Source: Antilocapra americana
Lineage: Eukaryota; Chordata; Mammalia; Artiodactyla; Antilocapridae
DNA: 64,000 bases
NCBI GenBank assembly: GCA_007570785.1
Contig: ML660201.1
Location: 49,694,316-49,758,315 of the forward strand
Direction of reading: 5' to 3'
The notes below the pieces were generated by a model that was not told the DNA's origin, ran no database searches, and worked only from the letters and a program-made list of their open reading frames with translations. Position numbers and translations under genes: made by a program. How positions within the stretch are numbered: position 1 is the first letter of the stretch; the number at the start of each line of letters is the position of its first letter. This document shows positions 42,673 through 54,257 of this stretch, piece after piece.

Positions 42673-43149
42673 AAAGAACAGGTGACATAACATTCCTTCT
42701 GGAGTCCTTCTCTTCTCCAGCCCATCCCCCAAATAAAACTCATGCTTCCTCCTCTCAATACAGATCAAAGCTCTTATGCATCCAAAGCGATGCTGAGTGG
42801 GAGCAGAAGAGTGCTTTTATACATCAAAGCCCCCAGCAGCCCAGAAAAACTGCTCTCTTAACTGGAACCATCTCAACCAATGCCCTCTTCTCCATAGTGT
42901 ACATCAGATCTTTGAAGAGCCAGAAATTAAGAACAGGACTATTTAAACTGAGTTTTAGTGAAACGAGTGTAAGGGAATGGAGACACAAAAGCTGCTGGCA
43001 ATAAAACTGTTTCAGCTATGATACTCTCTCCTGGTGGATGTGGTGGGAGCATCATTGCAAGTTTCATTCTAGACTTGAGCAGACACCAGTGTCATCATGG
43101 GAACATATAATGGCAGAGTTCTTGGCAAGACACTTTAATTTTAAAAAGT
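42673..43149. other. Intergenic DNA, nothing specific
   Basis: Unique sequence with no gene recognised. Confidence 0.35.
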
Positions 43150-43350
43150 GGGCTTCCCTCATAGCTCAGTCAGTAAAGAATCTGCCTGCAATGCAGGAGA
43201 CTCAGATTCTATTCCTGGGTTGGAAAGATCCCCTGGAGAAGGAAATGGCAACCCACTCCAATATTCTTGCCTGGAGAATTGCATGGGCAGAGGAGTCTCG
43301 CGGGCTATAGTCCATGGGGTTGCAAGAGTCAGACATGACTAAGTGACTTT
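43150..43350 (+). repeat. Bov-tA-type SINE
   Basis: Head 'gggcttccctcatagctcag', body to 'gcaagagtcagacatgac', then 'taagtgactttcac'. Confidence 0.9.
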
Positions 43351-43363
43351 CACGTCACACTCA

Positions 43364-43701
43364 CTTGATTTAAAAATGTGTTTAAATCACACCACGACGA
43401 CAGAGACGACTTTATATTGTAGATGGGAAATTGGCTAAGAGCTGGTTATCAGAGATGAGATCTACACAAGATTAGTTGAATCCATTAGTAGAAAGGTATT
43501 TCCATGCAGGCCCTGGAGGTCTGAAAGGACCACTATGGTTGGAATGAACATTTTTAGAACTGTGCAGAACAGTATCTGAGCTGAAATCTCCATCTGTTTT
43601 CCTACCTGCAGTGTCCAAACAAAACACTAAAGATGAGGAAACTATTTATTGAGCCTTTGTGAAAATCAAAGATGTAATAAATTAAAAAAAAAAGAATTGA
43701 T
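43364..43701. other. Intergenic DNA, nothing specific
   Basis: AT-rich unique sequence, with no gene recognised. Confidence 0.35.
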
Positions 43702-44077
43702 GTTTTCAAATTGTGGTGCTGGGGAAGACTCTTGAGAGTCCCTTGGACAGAAAGGAGATCAAACCAGTCTATCCTAAAGGAGATCAACCCTGAATATTCA
43801 TTGGAAGGACTGATGGTGAAGCTGAAGCTCCAATACTTTGGCCACCTGATGCAAAGACCTGACTCAATGGAAAAGCCCTGTTGCTGGGAAAGATTGAGGG
43901 CAGGAGGATAAAAGGGCAAGAGAGAATGAGATGGCTGGCTGGATGGCATCATCAACTCAATGGATATGCGTTTGAACAAACTCTGGGAGATGGTGAAGGA
44001 CAAGGAAGCCTGGCATGCAGCAGTCCATGGGGTCGAAAAGAGTCCGACACGACTGAGCGACTGAACAACAACGAATG
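43702..44077 (+). mobile_element. BovB LINE 3' end (reverse transcriptase C-terminal remnant)
   Basis: It holds the last coding stretch of BovB with recognisable words (WGRLLRVPWTERRSNQSIL, LKLQYFGHLMQRPDSMEK) in broken frames, followed by the 3' UTR to 'gactgagcgactgaacaacaac'. Decayed by frameshifts. Confidence 0.9.
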
Positions 44078-44888
44078 AGAGAGAGAAGAACAGAAAAGCT
44101 ACCGAAGATTCTGAGACAAGGAAAGACACGCCCAGTGTGAGAGGAAGTCAATGGACAAGGAATTGGAGGAGAAGTGTTGGGGCAGAAACAAGTGTGATCA
44201 CAGCCTGCAAATGAGACCTCATCTGAGGCTCCCCTGAGGAGCAGCATATTCAACAGAACTTACCGCAGCCACTATCTGCCCTGAGGTTCTGTAGGAAATC
44301 ACAGAAATGTCCCAACTGACAGCAGTCCATCATCCCAGCAGAAAAATCTAACCCATCATCTCTTTCCTCCCCCACCAGAGAAATGACACCTTTCTTGGGC
44401 TGTGCCCTCCTTCCCCTCTGCCCTCCATGACTGGAAGATCAATTAATTCATGCAGCATACACATGGCTGCGAACCTAGCCGCTCACCCAATAAACCCAGG
44501 TTTATCCTGGTATCCACCCTCCTTGTGGCAGTTACATGATTTGTGAGGGTTGAGTCCATCCTTATTACCAGGAGTGTGTCCTAATTGGTCTAAGCCAAAG
44601 TTGGTGGTACTATTGCCTTGCCTGTGATTCGTTTAGGCAGGAACATATGATAAGGCAATTCTGTCTAATGAGATATTAGTGAGGGGCTCTGGGGAACTAT
44701 TTCTTTGAGGAAAAGAGACACATAGTGGAGATTCTGACCTTTTCTCCCTGGACGTTGCTGGGTTTGCTGATGATGCTTGGAACTGAGGCCACCAATCTGG
44801 GACTAAGAGGAGCTGAGGATGGAAAGAACCTGAGGTTTTGATAATGTTATTGAGATGCTGAATTATCAACCTTGGAGACATCCAAGCT
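44078..44888. other. Intergenic DNA, nothing specific
   Basis: Unique sequence with no gene or repeat recognised. Confidence 0.35.
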
Positions 44889-44898
44889 TGGGTATTTT

Positions 44899-45123
44899 TA
44901 TACATGTGTGTGTACTCAGTCACTCCGTCATGTCCAACTCGGTGCGACCCTAAGGACTGTAATCTGCCAGCCTCCTCTGTCCATGGGATTTCCCAGGCAA
45001 GAGTACTGGAGTTGCCATTTCCTTCTCCAGGGGATCATCCCCACCCACGGATCGAATCCGCATCTCCTGCATCAGTTGCATTGCAGTCAGATTCCTTTAC
45101 CGCTGAGCCATCAGGGAAGTCCC
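44899..45123 (-). repeat. Bov-tA-type SINE with perfect TSD
   Basis: Perfect 10-base TSD TGGGTATTTT (44889-44898 and 45124-45133). The head end is 'gagccatcagggaagtcc'. Confidence 0.92.
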
Positions 45124-45288
45124 TGGGTATTTTGATAGCTTAATCCATTTTCAGTTGGTATTTCTATTACTTGTATTTGGAAATATACTGACATAACACT
45201 TAACTTTCTTCCACTCTCATTCTTCCTGTCTGTGCCTCGTTGCCTTTGGAAAGGGGGTTAAAAAGGTCATTTTTCCTTTTTAATTCTT

Positions 45289-45430
45289 TGTTGTTGCTGT
45301 TTAGTCGCTTGGTCATGTCCGACTCTTTGCGACCCCATGGACTGCAGCATGCCAGGCGTCCCTGTCCTTCACCATCTCCCACAGCTTGCTCAAATTCATG
45401 TCAGTGATGCCATCCAACCATCTCATCCTC
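45289..45430 (-). mobile_element. BovB LINE 3' end, reverse
   Basis: 'tttagtcgcttggtcatgtcc' then 'ccttcaccatctcccacagc' and 'gatgccatccaaccatctc', the reverse complement of the terminal BovB region. Confidence 0.88.
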
Positions 45431-46004
45431 TTTCTTTATGTGAACGCAAAGGCAGCTCTGATCACTCAAGAGACAGTTCAACCTCGCACGTGTATCATAC
45501 AGAGACTCTAAAGTTGTGAAGTGAAATGAGACCTCAAGTTCCAAAGCATTAGTTCCAATTTCAGAGGTCAAAGATATCTGGGGAAATCTGATAAGAGAGA
45601 AGCAGCAGTAGCAGAGAAAAGTGCTCATGCCCACACACAGTGCCCACATGCTAAAGCTTTCAAAGAGGCTGCAGAAAGAACCTCTACAGCCCAAAGAATG
45701 GTTACGGTGCTGCCAGTCCGGATTGTTCTAGACTTTTTTTTTCTTAAGAAATGAAATGGAGAGCATTTTTTTTTTCACCAGAAGTCAGGAGAAGGCTTTA
45801 AAACAGAGCAGTGGGTTGGGGCCAGGGTAGGGAAGCATGGCTCTCGTGAGGAAAGTCATAGATGAGAGTGTATTCTCTAAATGTCTGTGGGATGGAAAGG
45901 GAAGTGGGGAGAGGAGAGGGGAACTCTGAACGACAACCAAGTGGAAAGGAGAAGAGGATCCGGAACCACCCAGACGGCAGATGGTCACGGTGTGTGACAA
46001 GCTC
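45431..46004. other. Intergenic DNA, nothing specific
   Basis: Unique sequence with no gene recognised; two T runs near 45735 and 45767. Confidence 0.35.
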
Positions 46005-46201
46005 CTCTGCTGTGGTTTAGTCGCTCAGTGGTGTCCGACTCTGTGTGACCCCATGGACTGTAGCCCGCCAGGCTCTGCTGTCCATGGGGTTTCCCAGGCA
46101 AGAACACTGGATTGGGCTGCCACTTCCTTCTTCAGGGGATCTTCCCAACCCAGGGAAAGAACCTACATTGGCTCTTTACCACCGAGCCACCAAGGAAGCC
46201 C
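46005..46201 (-). repeat. Bov-tA-type SINE
   Basis: Reverse copy 'tttagtcgctcagtggtgtcc' to 'gagccaccaaggaagccc'. The B-box region is degraded ('cagggaaagaacctac'). Confidence 0.88.
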
Positions 46202-47984
46202 TCCTTCACATAACCCCTCAAACCCATGAAGTTTCCAAACTCAGAAGACGTTGAGAAAGGTTGTGTTTCCTGTGGAAAAGAGCGATGAGGCTAAAGTTCA
46301 CGTCTGGGTTTGATGTGAGGCAACAGACAGACATGGCGCGTGAGAAAAATGTGTTGCTTTTTCTTTTTTTTTTTTTAAAGCCTTAGGGATCGAAATTTCC
46401 AGAAACGATGAGGAAAACTCTGGAATTACCTAATCCACTCCACAAGATGTTTACATTAAGTGTGCCCAGTCCCCATACACTCAGATCACACACAGCCTTG
46501 AGTTTAACCACAGTGTTCAGAATAACACAGTTAGTAAGAGATGAGCCGGGACTCCAAGCCCGTTCTAACTTGGATCCACAAAGTAAAGAAACACGGCCTC
46601 AATTTTTTTTTTTTAAGTACCGGTATTGCCACAATATTGTCTTCTGGTTTTATTGTCACTGGGCAATAATTCAGTTTCATTTGTCATTCTTTTCCCCAGA
46701 TTAATCAAGTGTCTGTTACATGTAAGGTATTCAAGGTTGTGTTCTGGTTTCCAGATCCTGACTTTCCTCTCTGCTCCCTCTGGGACTTCTCACCAAAGGA
46801 GCTCAGGAATGAGAACCAAATGGAAAACAAAGAACTGCTGCATGAATACGGAGCAAAAGCCTGACAACGAGGGGGACCAGAGCCCCTGGCTGGCTGGAAG
46901 TGCCCTGTTTGAGACTTCTCCGGGGTCAGTGTTAGTAACCTCCCCTTTCATCGTCAAAATGCCCGGCTTGGATGATGGATTACATGGTCGTCCATATCAG
47001 GCTCCCAGCCTCAAGGACAAGCTGGTTTGGAGAAGGCAGTTCAGGTTTGTGGTCACCAGGCGGTCACTCTCAACCCCCTGAATCTCAGGTACCTGGATCT
47101 GCAGCCTCCACCCCAAGGTGGAAAAAGTGGACCAGAAAGAGAGGCAGACCTTGCCAGGTGTGAGGACTGCATGAAACAGAAAGTGAAAGAGGGTGGCTGG
47201 ACCCGCCCTGAGAAAACAGGGTTTTCTTTCGCAAACTCATTGCTCGAAGACGGGAAGGGCAAGAGGAAGTTCATTAACGTGCCCTTACCTCTGACACCCA
47301 TGAGTCTTCCCACCATTAAAACACTGCCCGACGGAGTCTCAGGCTCCAACCAACCATTCTACCAATACTTCCTCTCGTGGGAGGAGCTCTCCCCGTGACA
47401 GGCACATGATGTCTTGCAAAGGTGCCCTTGAGATGGAGTAACACAGGTTCCTATACCCAATATCAGGGGGTAGATTTTGTCTCATTGCTTTGCACACTGA
47501 AGAGTTCCTGATGCTCCTTCTGGTCACTGGGCTTACGGACTCTACACACACACATGCAGGTTAGCCAGGGAGGTGAGGCACCAACACCCACAAGACGAGG
47601 CAGACAGTGGGAAGAGGCCCAAGGGAGATGCAGACCCTGCTCTGGGTACTTAGAGATGGAGACACCTGACCTTGGAAGACTTCATGGAGGGGGAAAGGCT
47701 CAAAGGGACTTTAAAGAGGGGGCGGAGTTTCACTGTATGGACAGGGGAAAGAGGGTTGTTCAGGACCAATTTTTTGTTAGCAAGGGAAAAAAAACCCAAC
47801 TCAGTTAGCTTCATGAAAAGAGTTTTCCTACAATAAGTACATGGACTGAACTGAAAATGGGAGACTTGGTAATCAGTGCAATTCCAAGGGCCCATCCTTC
47901 CCTCCACAGACTTCTTCCTGCTTGGGTTTTCTGTTTTCCTCTCAGCCCTCTGACCTCACTCTGCCATATTTCTTCTCTAATAAA
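46202..47984. other. Intergenic DNA with two unrecognised frames
   Basis: Frames of 151 codons (46626-47081) and 123 codons (47027-47398) on the plus strand are ATG-initiated or nearly so, and overlap. Neither shows a signal peptide, domain or family resemblance. A possible MIR relic lies near 46498-46575. No gene is called. Confidence 0.4.
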
Positions 47985-48205
47985 GGGCACGGACTACGTG
48001 CCAGGCACCCTTCTAAGGGCTTTAAACAATATGAGCTCATGGAACTCTCTCCCAACAACCCTCGGAGACAGGCCCTATTCTCACCTCTGTTTTATAAGTG
48101 AGAAATGGGGCACAGAAAGGTTGCATTAGTTGGCCAAAGATACACAGCCCATGGGCAGTGGAGCCAGGATCCGAACCAGGCAGGCCAGCTCCAGATTCTG
48201 CTCAC
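47985..48205 (+). repeat. MIR SINE, well preserved
   Basis: 'actacgtgccaggcacccttc', 'aatatgagctcatggaactc', 'gttttataagtgagaaatgg' and 'gatacacagcccatgggcag', then 'ggatccgaaccaggcagg', the complete reverse MIR. Confidence 0.88.
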
Positions 48206-48547
48206 GTCCACCGTACCCGGCCGCCTCCTGAGAGGTCAAACGGCAGCTGATGCCCAGTGCGGTCAACAGCCCAGGATGTGGTCTGATGGCATGTCTCCCC
48301 AGCAGGGTAACAGCGATTGGTCTTGCCAATCAGATTTTCCGAGCTCTCAAATATGGACAGGAAAGGCCAGTGAGTAGAGAGAAGAGAAGAGGGCAGGCCC
48401 CGAGCAAGTATCAGATTCTTAGATGGAGATTCTCAGCTCCTCCTGCTGTACTCTCAGAGGCACTTGTATGGATTCTGGCCGCGGTATACCCAATTCCATG
48501 GGGGCTTTTTTAGGACCGGATCTTGGGTTTCCCTAGCTTTCTTCCTT
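48206..48547. other. Intergenic DNA, nothing specific
   Basis: Unique sequence with no gene recognised. Confidence 0.35.
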
Positions 48548-48764
48548 TTTTCTTTTTTTCAAAGTATTTGTTGGGCTGCACCGGGTCTTAGTTGCGGTAC
48601 CCAGGATCTTCAGTCTTCCTTGCAGGATGTGGAATCTTGTAGCTGTGGAATGCAGGATCTTCAGACGTGGCATGCATAGTCTAGTTCCCAGACCTGGAAT
48701 CCAGCCCAGGCCCCCTGCACTGGGAACTCTGAGTCTTAGCCACTGAACTGACCGAGAGGTCCCC
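48548..48764 (-). repeat. CHR-type SINE, reverse
   Basis: 'gttgggctgcaccgggtcttag', 'ggccccctgcactgggaac' and a degraded head 'actgaccgagaggtcccc'. An internal stretch 'caggatcttcag' occurs twice, suggesting local rearrangement of the body. Confidence 0.85.
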
Positions 48765-49164
48765 TCTCTGGCTTTCTGAGCTCAGGAATCCCTACAGTAA
48801 TGATGCTTGCCCTCGACGTCACTTGGGGGGGTTTTCCTTTTCTTGGAGTCCAGGAAGCCCGCCTCTCCCCCTACCCTGTGAGGCAGTCTAGCCTGAAGAA
48901 TAACACTAGTCCTGGCTTGGTTACCCACTCCCTGGCTGAACTGGGCAAATCATTTCCTCTTTCTCTCTGCCTGGTTGGCTGTGGCTGCCAAATGCTAAGA
49001 TTTAGGGGTGTGGTTCACTGGGATGGAATTTGGGTGGAAGGGGGTGCACTGGCTCATATGACGTCCCAGGCATGTGAAAAATACCGGGAGAGAGAAGATG
49101 ACTGTGAGACTGCCGCTGACACCATTCCTGCTTTAGAGAGAAAATAACACACTGAGGTCGTTCG
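48765..49164. other. Intergenic DNA, nothing specific
   Basis: Unique sequence with no gene recognised. Confidence 0.35.
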
Positions 49165-49371
49165 TGCACACGCCCAGTCGTGTCCGATTCTGCAACCCCA
49201 CGGACTGTAGCCTGCCAGACTCCTCTGTTCACGGGATTTCCCAGGCAAGAATACTGGAGTGGGTTGCCGTTTTCTTCTCCAGATCTTCCTGACCCTGGGT
49301 TCGAACCCAAGTAGCTATGTCCCCTGCACTGGCAGGCGGGTTCTTTACCACTAGCACCACCTGGGAAGCCC
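49165..49371 (-). repeat. Bov-tA-type SINE
   Basis: 'cacgcccagtcgtgtccgattc' to head 'caccacctgggaagccc'. Confidence 0.9.
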
Positions 49372-49486
49372 AATATACCGAGGGCAAGTAGTCAGTCCAA
49401 AACGTAAAAGTCGGAGGGCCTCATTGGCAGTAGTTAAGGAAATCCTCATCTCCTGTAGCTGAAGGGCAGACTGAGCTAAGGAGCAA

Positions 49487-49700
49487 CCTTTGTTATTGTT
49501 TAGTCACTCAGTCATGTTTGTCTCTTTGCGACCCTACGGACTGTAGCCCACTAGGCTCCTCTGTCCATGGAATTTTCCAGATAAGAATCCTGGAGTGGGT
49601 TGCCATTCTCTTCTCCAGGGAATCCTCCTGAGCCAGGGATCAAACCCGAGTTTCCTACATCGGCAGGCGGATTCTTAACCACTGAGTCGTGGGCTTTCCT
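49487..49700 (-). repeat. Bov-tA-type SINE
   Basis: 'ttgttattgtttagtcactcag' to 'accactgagtcgtgggctttcc'; the head end is worn. Confidence 0.88.
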
Positions 49701-50845
49701 CGTGAAGGGCAGCCTTAGGCCTAATTATAAGAGCAGCAGAACTTGAGAGAAGTTGATTTCTGAGCCTCGTCAAAGCTCTGGTAGGGAAGGAGTGGGACTC
49801 TAAGATTCCGGATGGGAATCTCTAGGTAGAGGCACTTGGAAAACTTGACCTCTGATTCTCTGGAAACTCTGCGGCCTCAGGAGTGACTCACTGTCCCTCA
49901 ATAGAGGAAGCACCTCTGCCTTCTCCGTGACTGAGCAGAAGCTTCATATGAGACAGAGGCCGCACAAGACAATGCTTGCCCTCCTCAGAACCTGCCCTAC
50001 CTCCCCTCCTGGCCACTAGACCGACGACTAGGGTTAACTTTTAGCCTCTCTTGAACCTCAGCATTGCTAGCTTGTTTGGATGGGGAAGTTCTGGCCATGC
50101 TAAGGAAGGAGACAGGTTATGTGTGGAAGGACCTGCAGTTCTTGCCTAATATGTACGAGCAGGTCGGGGAGAATATGCCTGAAAGGGGATCCTCCTGGTG
50201 CTGGATCAAGGGGGCCAGAATGTAAACTAAGTAAGGAAGAGTTTGTTGATATGAGCACAGTCTCCCATGACACAGGAGTTAACACCCAGAGAAGGTCCTA
50301 GGATCTTGTTCTGATACCCGGCTTGAGACTGAGACAGGTGGGGGTTTCCTGGGACCTGGGGCCCTTTGCTGCTGTCCTTGCACCTGGAAAACCATCTCCT
50401 CGAGCAACAGAATAGAAAGAAACTATGAGGGACTATGCATGCACAGTTGGGGCAAATTATGAAGAATAAGATACAAAGAGACCCAACTGTCACTTTTGAA
50501 GAGCTGGGAGCAAAAACAGGGTGTTGGGCAAAAGCAGGGTACTGCACATGTCCCCTGCACTCAACATCGCCAAAGGATGGGCAAACTACTCAAGATACCC
50601 CTCCAGCCTGACCCCCGGACACACCACATATACAGGAATCAGCTCCGCCCGCCTTGGGGAGTGAGCAAGGGAACCTGCTACTTGTTTTCACTCCCCATTG
50701 CTGGAGCAGGGACCCAAACAAAATCTTGCTTGTATTTTTTATCTGGCCTCTTTATCAACTTCTATTTATTAAGGAGGCCAAGAACCCTGATTGGTAACAA
50801 GATGATCCTTGGAAGCTGGAAAAAGTAATACCTAATACAGTAAAT
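49701..50845. other. Intergenic DNA, no gene seen
   Basis: Frames of 110 codons (50496-50828, +) and 106 codons (50227-50547, -) overlap, and neither is recognised. Confidence 0.4.
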
Positions 50846-51062
50846 GGGCTTTCTAGGTGGCTCAGTGGTAAAGAATCCACCTGCCAATGCAGGAGACGCA
50901 GATTGGACCCCTGGGTCGGGAAGATTCCCTGGAGGGTGAAATGGAAACCCCACTCCAGTGTTCTTGCCTGGAAAATTCCATGGACAGAGGAGCCTGGTGG
51001 GCTACAGTTTATGGGGTTGCAAAGAGTCAGACATGACTTAGCGACTGAGCATGCACACACAT
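50846..51062 (+). repeat. Bov-tA-type SINE
   Basis: Head 'gggctttctaggtggctcag', end 'cagacatgacttagcgactgagc' and 'atgcacacaca'. Near-complete. Confidence 0.92.
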
Positions 51063-51473
51063 AGAGAAAAATGATATGATGTTCTCAGGAATATCTAGCT
51101 GTCTAGGTTCCTTTAGACTCTACTATGGCAGAGAGGTGAATAAACAGCCCCAGCGCAAGACCATGAGTGTACGCTGCTGTCTGTCCCCACTGAGTATAAA
51201 CGAATCTGTACGCAAAACTGCGCATTTGCCACACTCCTTACCAGCGGCTGCGTAATCTGCTCAAAGAAAGATACCGTATCAGGTTTGGCAGTTGCAATGG
51301 GGCTATTGCTTAGAAATTTTGTGGTAGACTACTGTCATCAGACTGTGGTCAGTCTGGCTTTTGCAGAGCCCAGGCCACTGAATTAAACGGAGATAGGTTG
51401 GGACTATCTACCAAGTCTCTGTGGGTGGCCTGTTCTCTGTCAGCCTTCTGAAATGCGATATCAATTGTGACTT
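51063..51473. other. Intergenic DNA, nothing specific
   Basis: Unique sequence with no gene recognised. Confidence 0.35.
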
Positions 51474-51489
51474 ACTGACCTGGCAGGGT

Positions 51490-52817
51490 TAGGGTTAATC
51501 ACAAAATGATATCCCAAAGAAAGGCAGTGCCAAAGAATGCTCCAACTACTGCACAACCGCATGCATCTCACACGCTAGTAAAGTAATGCTCAAAATTCTC
51601 CAAGCCAGGCTTCAGCAATATGTGAACCATGAACTTTTAGATGTTCAAGCTGGTTTTAGAAAAGACAGAGGAACCAGAGATCAAATTGCCAACATCCGTT
51701 GGATCATCAAAACAGCAAGAGAGTTCCAGAAAAACATCTATTTCTGCTTTATTGACTATGCCAAAGCCTTTGACTGTGTGGATCACAATAAACTGTGGAA
51801 AATTCTGAAAGAGATGGGCATACCATACCATCTGACCTGCCTCTTGAGAAATCTGTATGCAGGTCAGGAAGCAACAGTTAGAACTGGACATGGAACAACA
51901 GACTGGTTCCAAATAGGAAAAGGAGTATGTCAAGGCTGTATATTGTCACCCTACTTATTTAACTTCTATGCAGAGTACATCATGAGAAACGCTGGGCTGG
52001 AGGAAGCACAAGCTGGAATCAAGACTACCGGGAGAAACATCAATAACCTCAGATATGGAGATGACACCACCCTTATGGCAGAATGTGAAGAGAAACTAAA
52101 AAGCCTCTTGGTGAAAGTGAAAGAGGAGAGTGAAAAAATTGGCTTAAAGCTCAACATTCAGAAAACTAAGATCGTGGCACCTGGTCCCATCACTTCGTGG
52201 GAAATAGATGGGGAAACAGTAGAAACAGTGTCAGACTTTATTTTGGGGGGCTCCAAAATCACTGCAGATCGTGATTGCAGCCATGAAATCAAAAGACGCT
52301 TACTCCTTGGAAGGAAAGTTATGACCGACCTAGATAGCATATTGAAAAGCAGAGACATTACTTTGTCAACAAAGGTCTGTCTATTCAAGGCTATGGTTTT
52401 TCCAGTAGTCATGTATGGATGTGAGAGTTGGACCGTGTTTGATGCTTTTGAACTGTGGTGTGGGAGAAGACTCTTGAGAGTCCATTGGACTGCAAGAAGA
52501 TCCAACAAGTCTATCCTAAAGGAGAACTGCTTGGGTGTTCATTGGAAGGACTGATGTTGAAGCTGAAACTCCAATACTGTGGCCACCTCATGCGAAGAGT
52601 TGACTCATTGGAAAAGACCCTAATGCTGGGAACGATTAGGGGCAGGAGGAGAAGGGGATGACAGAGGATGAGATGGTTGGATGGCATCACCAACTCGATG
52701 AACATGGGTTTGGGTGGACTCTGGGAGTTGGTGAGGGACAGGAAGGCCTGGTGTGCTGTGATTCATGGGGTTGCAAAGGGTCGGATACGACTGAGCAGCT
52801 GAACTGAACTGAACTGA
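51490..52817 (+). mobile_element. BovB (RTE-class) LINE, 5'-truncated
   Basis: It contains most of the reverse transcriptase domain, the BovB C-terminal region and the 3' UTR, ending in tandem (GAACT) repeats at 52797-52820. Possible TSDs ACTGACCTGGCAGG (51474-51487) and ACTGACCGGGCAGG (52818-52831) match at 13 of 14, although the tail repeat blurs the right one. The endonuclease domain is missing, so this copy cannot move by itself. Confidence 0.93.
51586..52554 (+). pseudogene. BovB reverse transcriptase fragment, 322 codons open
   Basis: RTE-class reverse transcriptase, which in an intact element copies its RNA at a nicked target. Seen: the fingers/palm region with motif A FIDYAKAFD (first catalytic D at residue 57), 'GKGVCQGCILSP' (motif B region), and motif C YGDD (157-160). 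Family members usually have YADD there. Both catalytic aspartates remain. About 8-9 codons are missing after WTV (near 52437), and the frame is lost near 52520-52545. The C-terminal words LKLKLQYCGHLMRRVDSLEK reappear in another frame up to 52661. The N-terminal endonuclease is absent. This is a dead fragment kept open by recency or chance. Confidence 0.92.
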
Positions 52818-52831
52818 ACTGACCGGGCAGG

Positions 52832-53227
52832 AAAGGCTGTAAGTTTTCACTTAGTCTTTGCTACAAAACATAGCTCTTATTCCTCTTTCTCTACTGATCA
52901 AGGAATCAATGAGAAGATTTACTTTCAAGTAAACCCACTGCAATTAAACAACGGGAAGCTGGAGAATGACTACTGGATAGGTCCATGGACCCAATGGACC
53001 CCCTGTGAGATGAACCTGGGCTGCAGCTTCATTTATTAGCTGACCCTACAGGCCTCAGTCTCACAGGGGTACATGATGGCTCTTTGGTGCCGACAGATCT
53101 AGGCACTTGTCTTTCCCCATTGTGTGTCACCTGAGCCATGTTAATTCACCTCTCTGCCACAGCAGAGTCTAAAGACACCCAGAGCAGCAAGATATTCCTG
53201 AGAGGATCACACTGTTCTACTCTATGG
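52832..53227. other. Intergenic DNA, nothing specific
   Basis: Unique sequence with no gene recognised. Confidence 0.35.
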
Positions 53228-53439
53228 GCAGGCGTGCTCAGTCACTACTCATATCTTTGCAACCCCATAAACTAGAGCCCAGCAGGCTCCTCTGTCCATG
53301 GATTTTCTAGGCAAGAATACAGAAGTGGATTGCCATTTCCTCCTCCAGCGAATCTTCCTGACACAGGGATTCAACCTGCGTCTCGGTGTCTCCTACGTTG
53401 GCAGGTGGATTCTTTACTACTGAGCCACCTGGGAAGTCC
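53228..53439 (-). repeat. Bov-tA-type SINE
   Basis: 'gtgctcagtcactactcatatc' to head 'gagccacctgggaagtcc'; a few bases are missing in the tail. Confidence 0.88.
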
Positions 53440-53714
53440 TGTTCTGCTCTGTAGATGGCATTACATAAGTTGGATCAGATGTGCAAAAGTAATGGAAGTA
53501 CACTGGATTCCCAGTCACTGCAAAGAATGGGTCACACAAAGACTCACAGGTGCAGAGGTTCTGGGACATAGGGAGACATTCTGTTCAAAGTAAGAGACAA
53601 AATTTTGTCCTTGGGCCATGTGACCTGTAAGATCCCATGCTGCCAGAGGTGTCTGAGGTAGACAAAGATGCTATGCAGAGCATCTGTGTGTCCCCAGAAG
53701 AGACGCACAGCACA

Positions 53715-54050
53715 GACTTCCCTGGTGGGCCAGTGGTTAAGAACTTGCCTTCTGGACGTCCTTGGTGGGACAGTGGATAAGAAACTGCCGTCTGGACTTC
53801 CCTGGTCAGGCAGTGGATAAGAAACCGCCTGCCAATGCTGGGGACACTGGGATGTGGATTTGATGCTTGGTCCAGGAAAATCCCACAGGCTGCAGAGCAA
53901 CTAAGCCCATGCGCCACAATTACTTAAGCTAAAGCTTGTGCTCTGAAACAAGAGAGGCCACTACAATGAGAAACCCATGCACCACAAATAGAGCAGCCTT
54001 CACGCAGCAACGAAGACCCAGGGCAACCAAAAATAACAGGAAAAAAAAAG
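53715..54050 (+). repeat. CHR-type SINE with tripled 40-base head
   Basis: Three consecutive head units at 53715-53754, 53755-53794 and 53795-53834 have an exact 40-base period, each with 'ttccctggtgggccagtgg'-like A-box wording. One B-box region and one body follow, ending at 'aaataacaggaaaaaaaa'. Confidence 0.85.
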
Positions 54051-54051
54051 A

Positions 54052-54250
54052 AACTTGAATAGAATGCACCTTATAATGCAGGGGACTCGGGATCCATCCC
54101 TAGTCGGGGAACTAATACTCCCCATGCCAGGGGGAAACCAAGCCTGTGCGCCGCAACTACAGAGCCTGCGTGCCAGCATGCTGTGCATAAGGTCCCGCAC
54201 GCTGCAACCAAGACCTGACACAGCCAAAAACAAATCAATATTAAAACAAA
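54052..54250 (+). repeat. CHR-type SINE lacking its head
   Basis: Starts at 'aagaaacttgaatagaatgcacc' and continues with the B-box region 'gactcgggatccatccctag' and the body to 'caaaaacaaatcaatatt'. Probably the remainder of an older SINE whose head lies upstream of 53755. Confidence 0.75.
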
Positions 54251-54257
54251 ACCAAAT

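Noticed and set aside
51486..51502. Telomere-like GGTTAGGGTTAA before BovB
   Set aside because: Fewer than two full TTAGGG units; expected by chance in 64 kb and not at a fusion or array.
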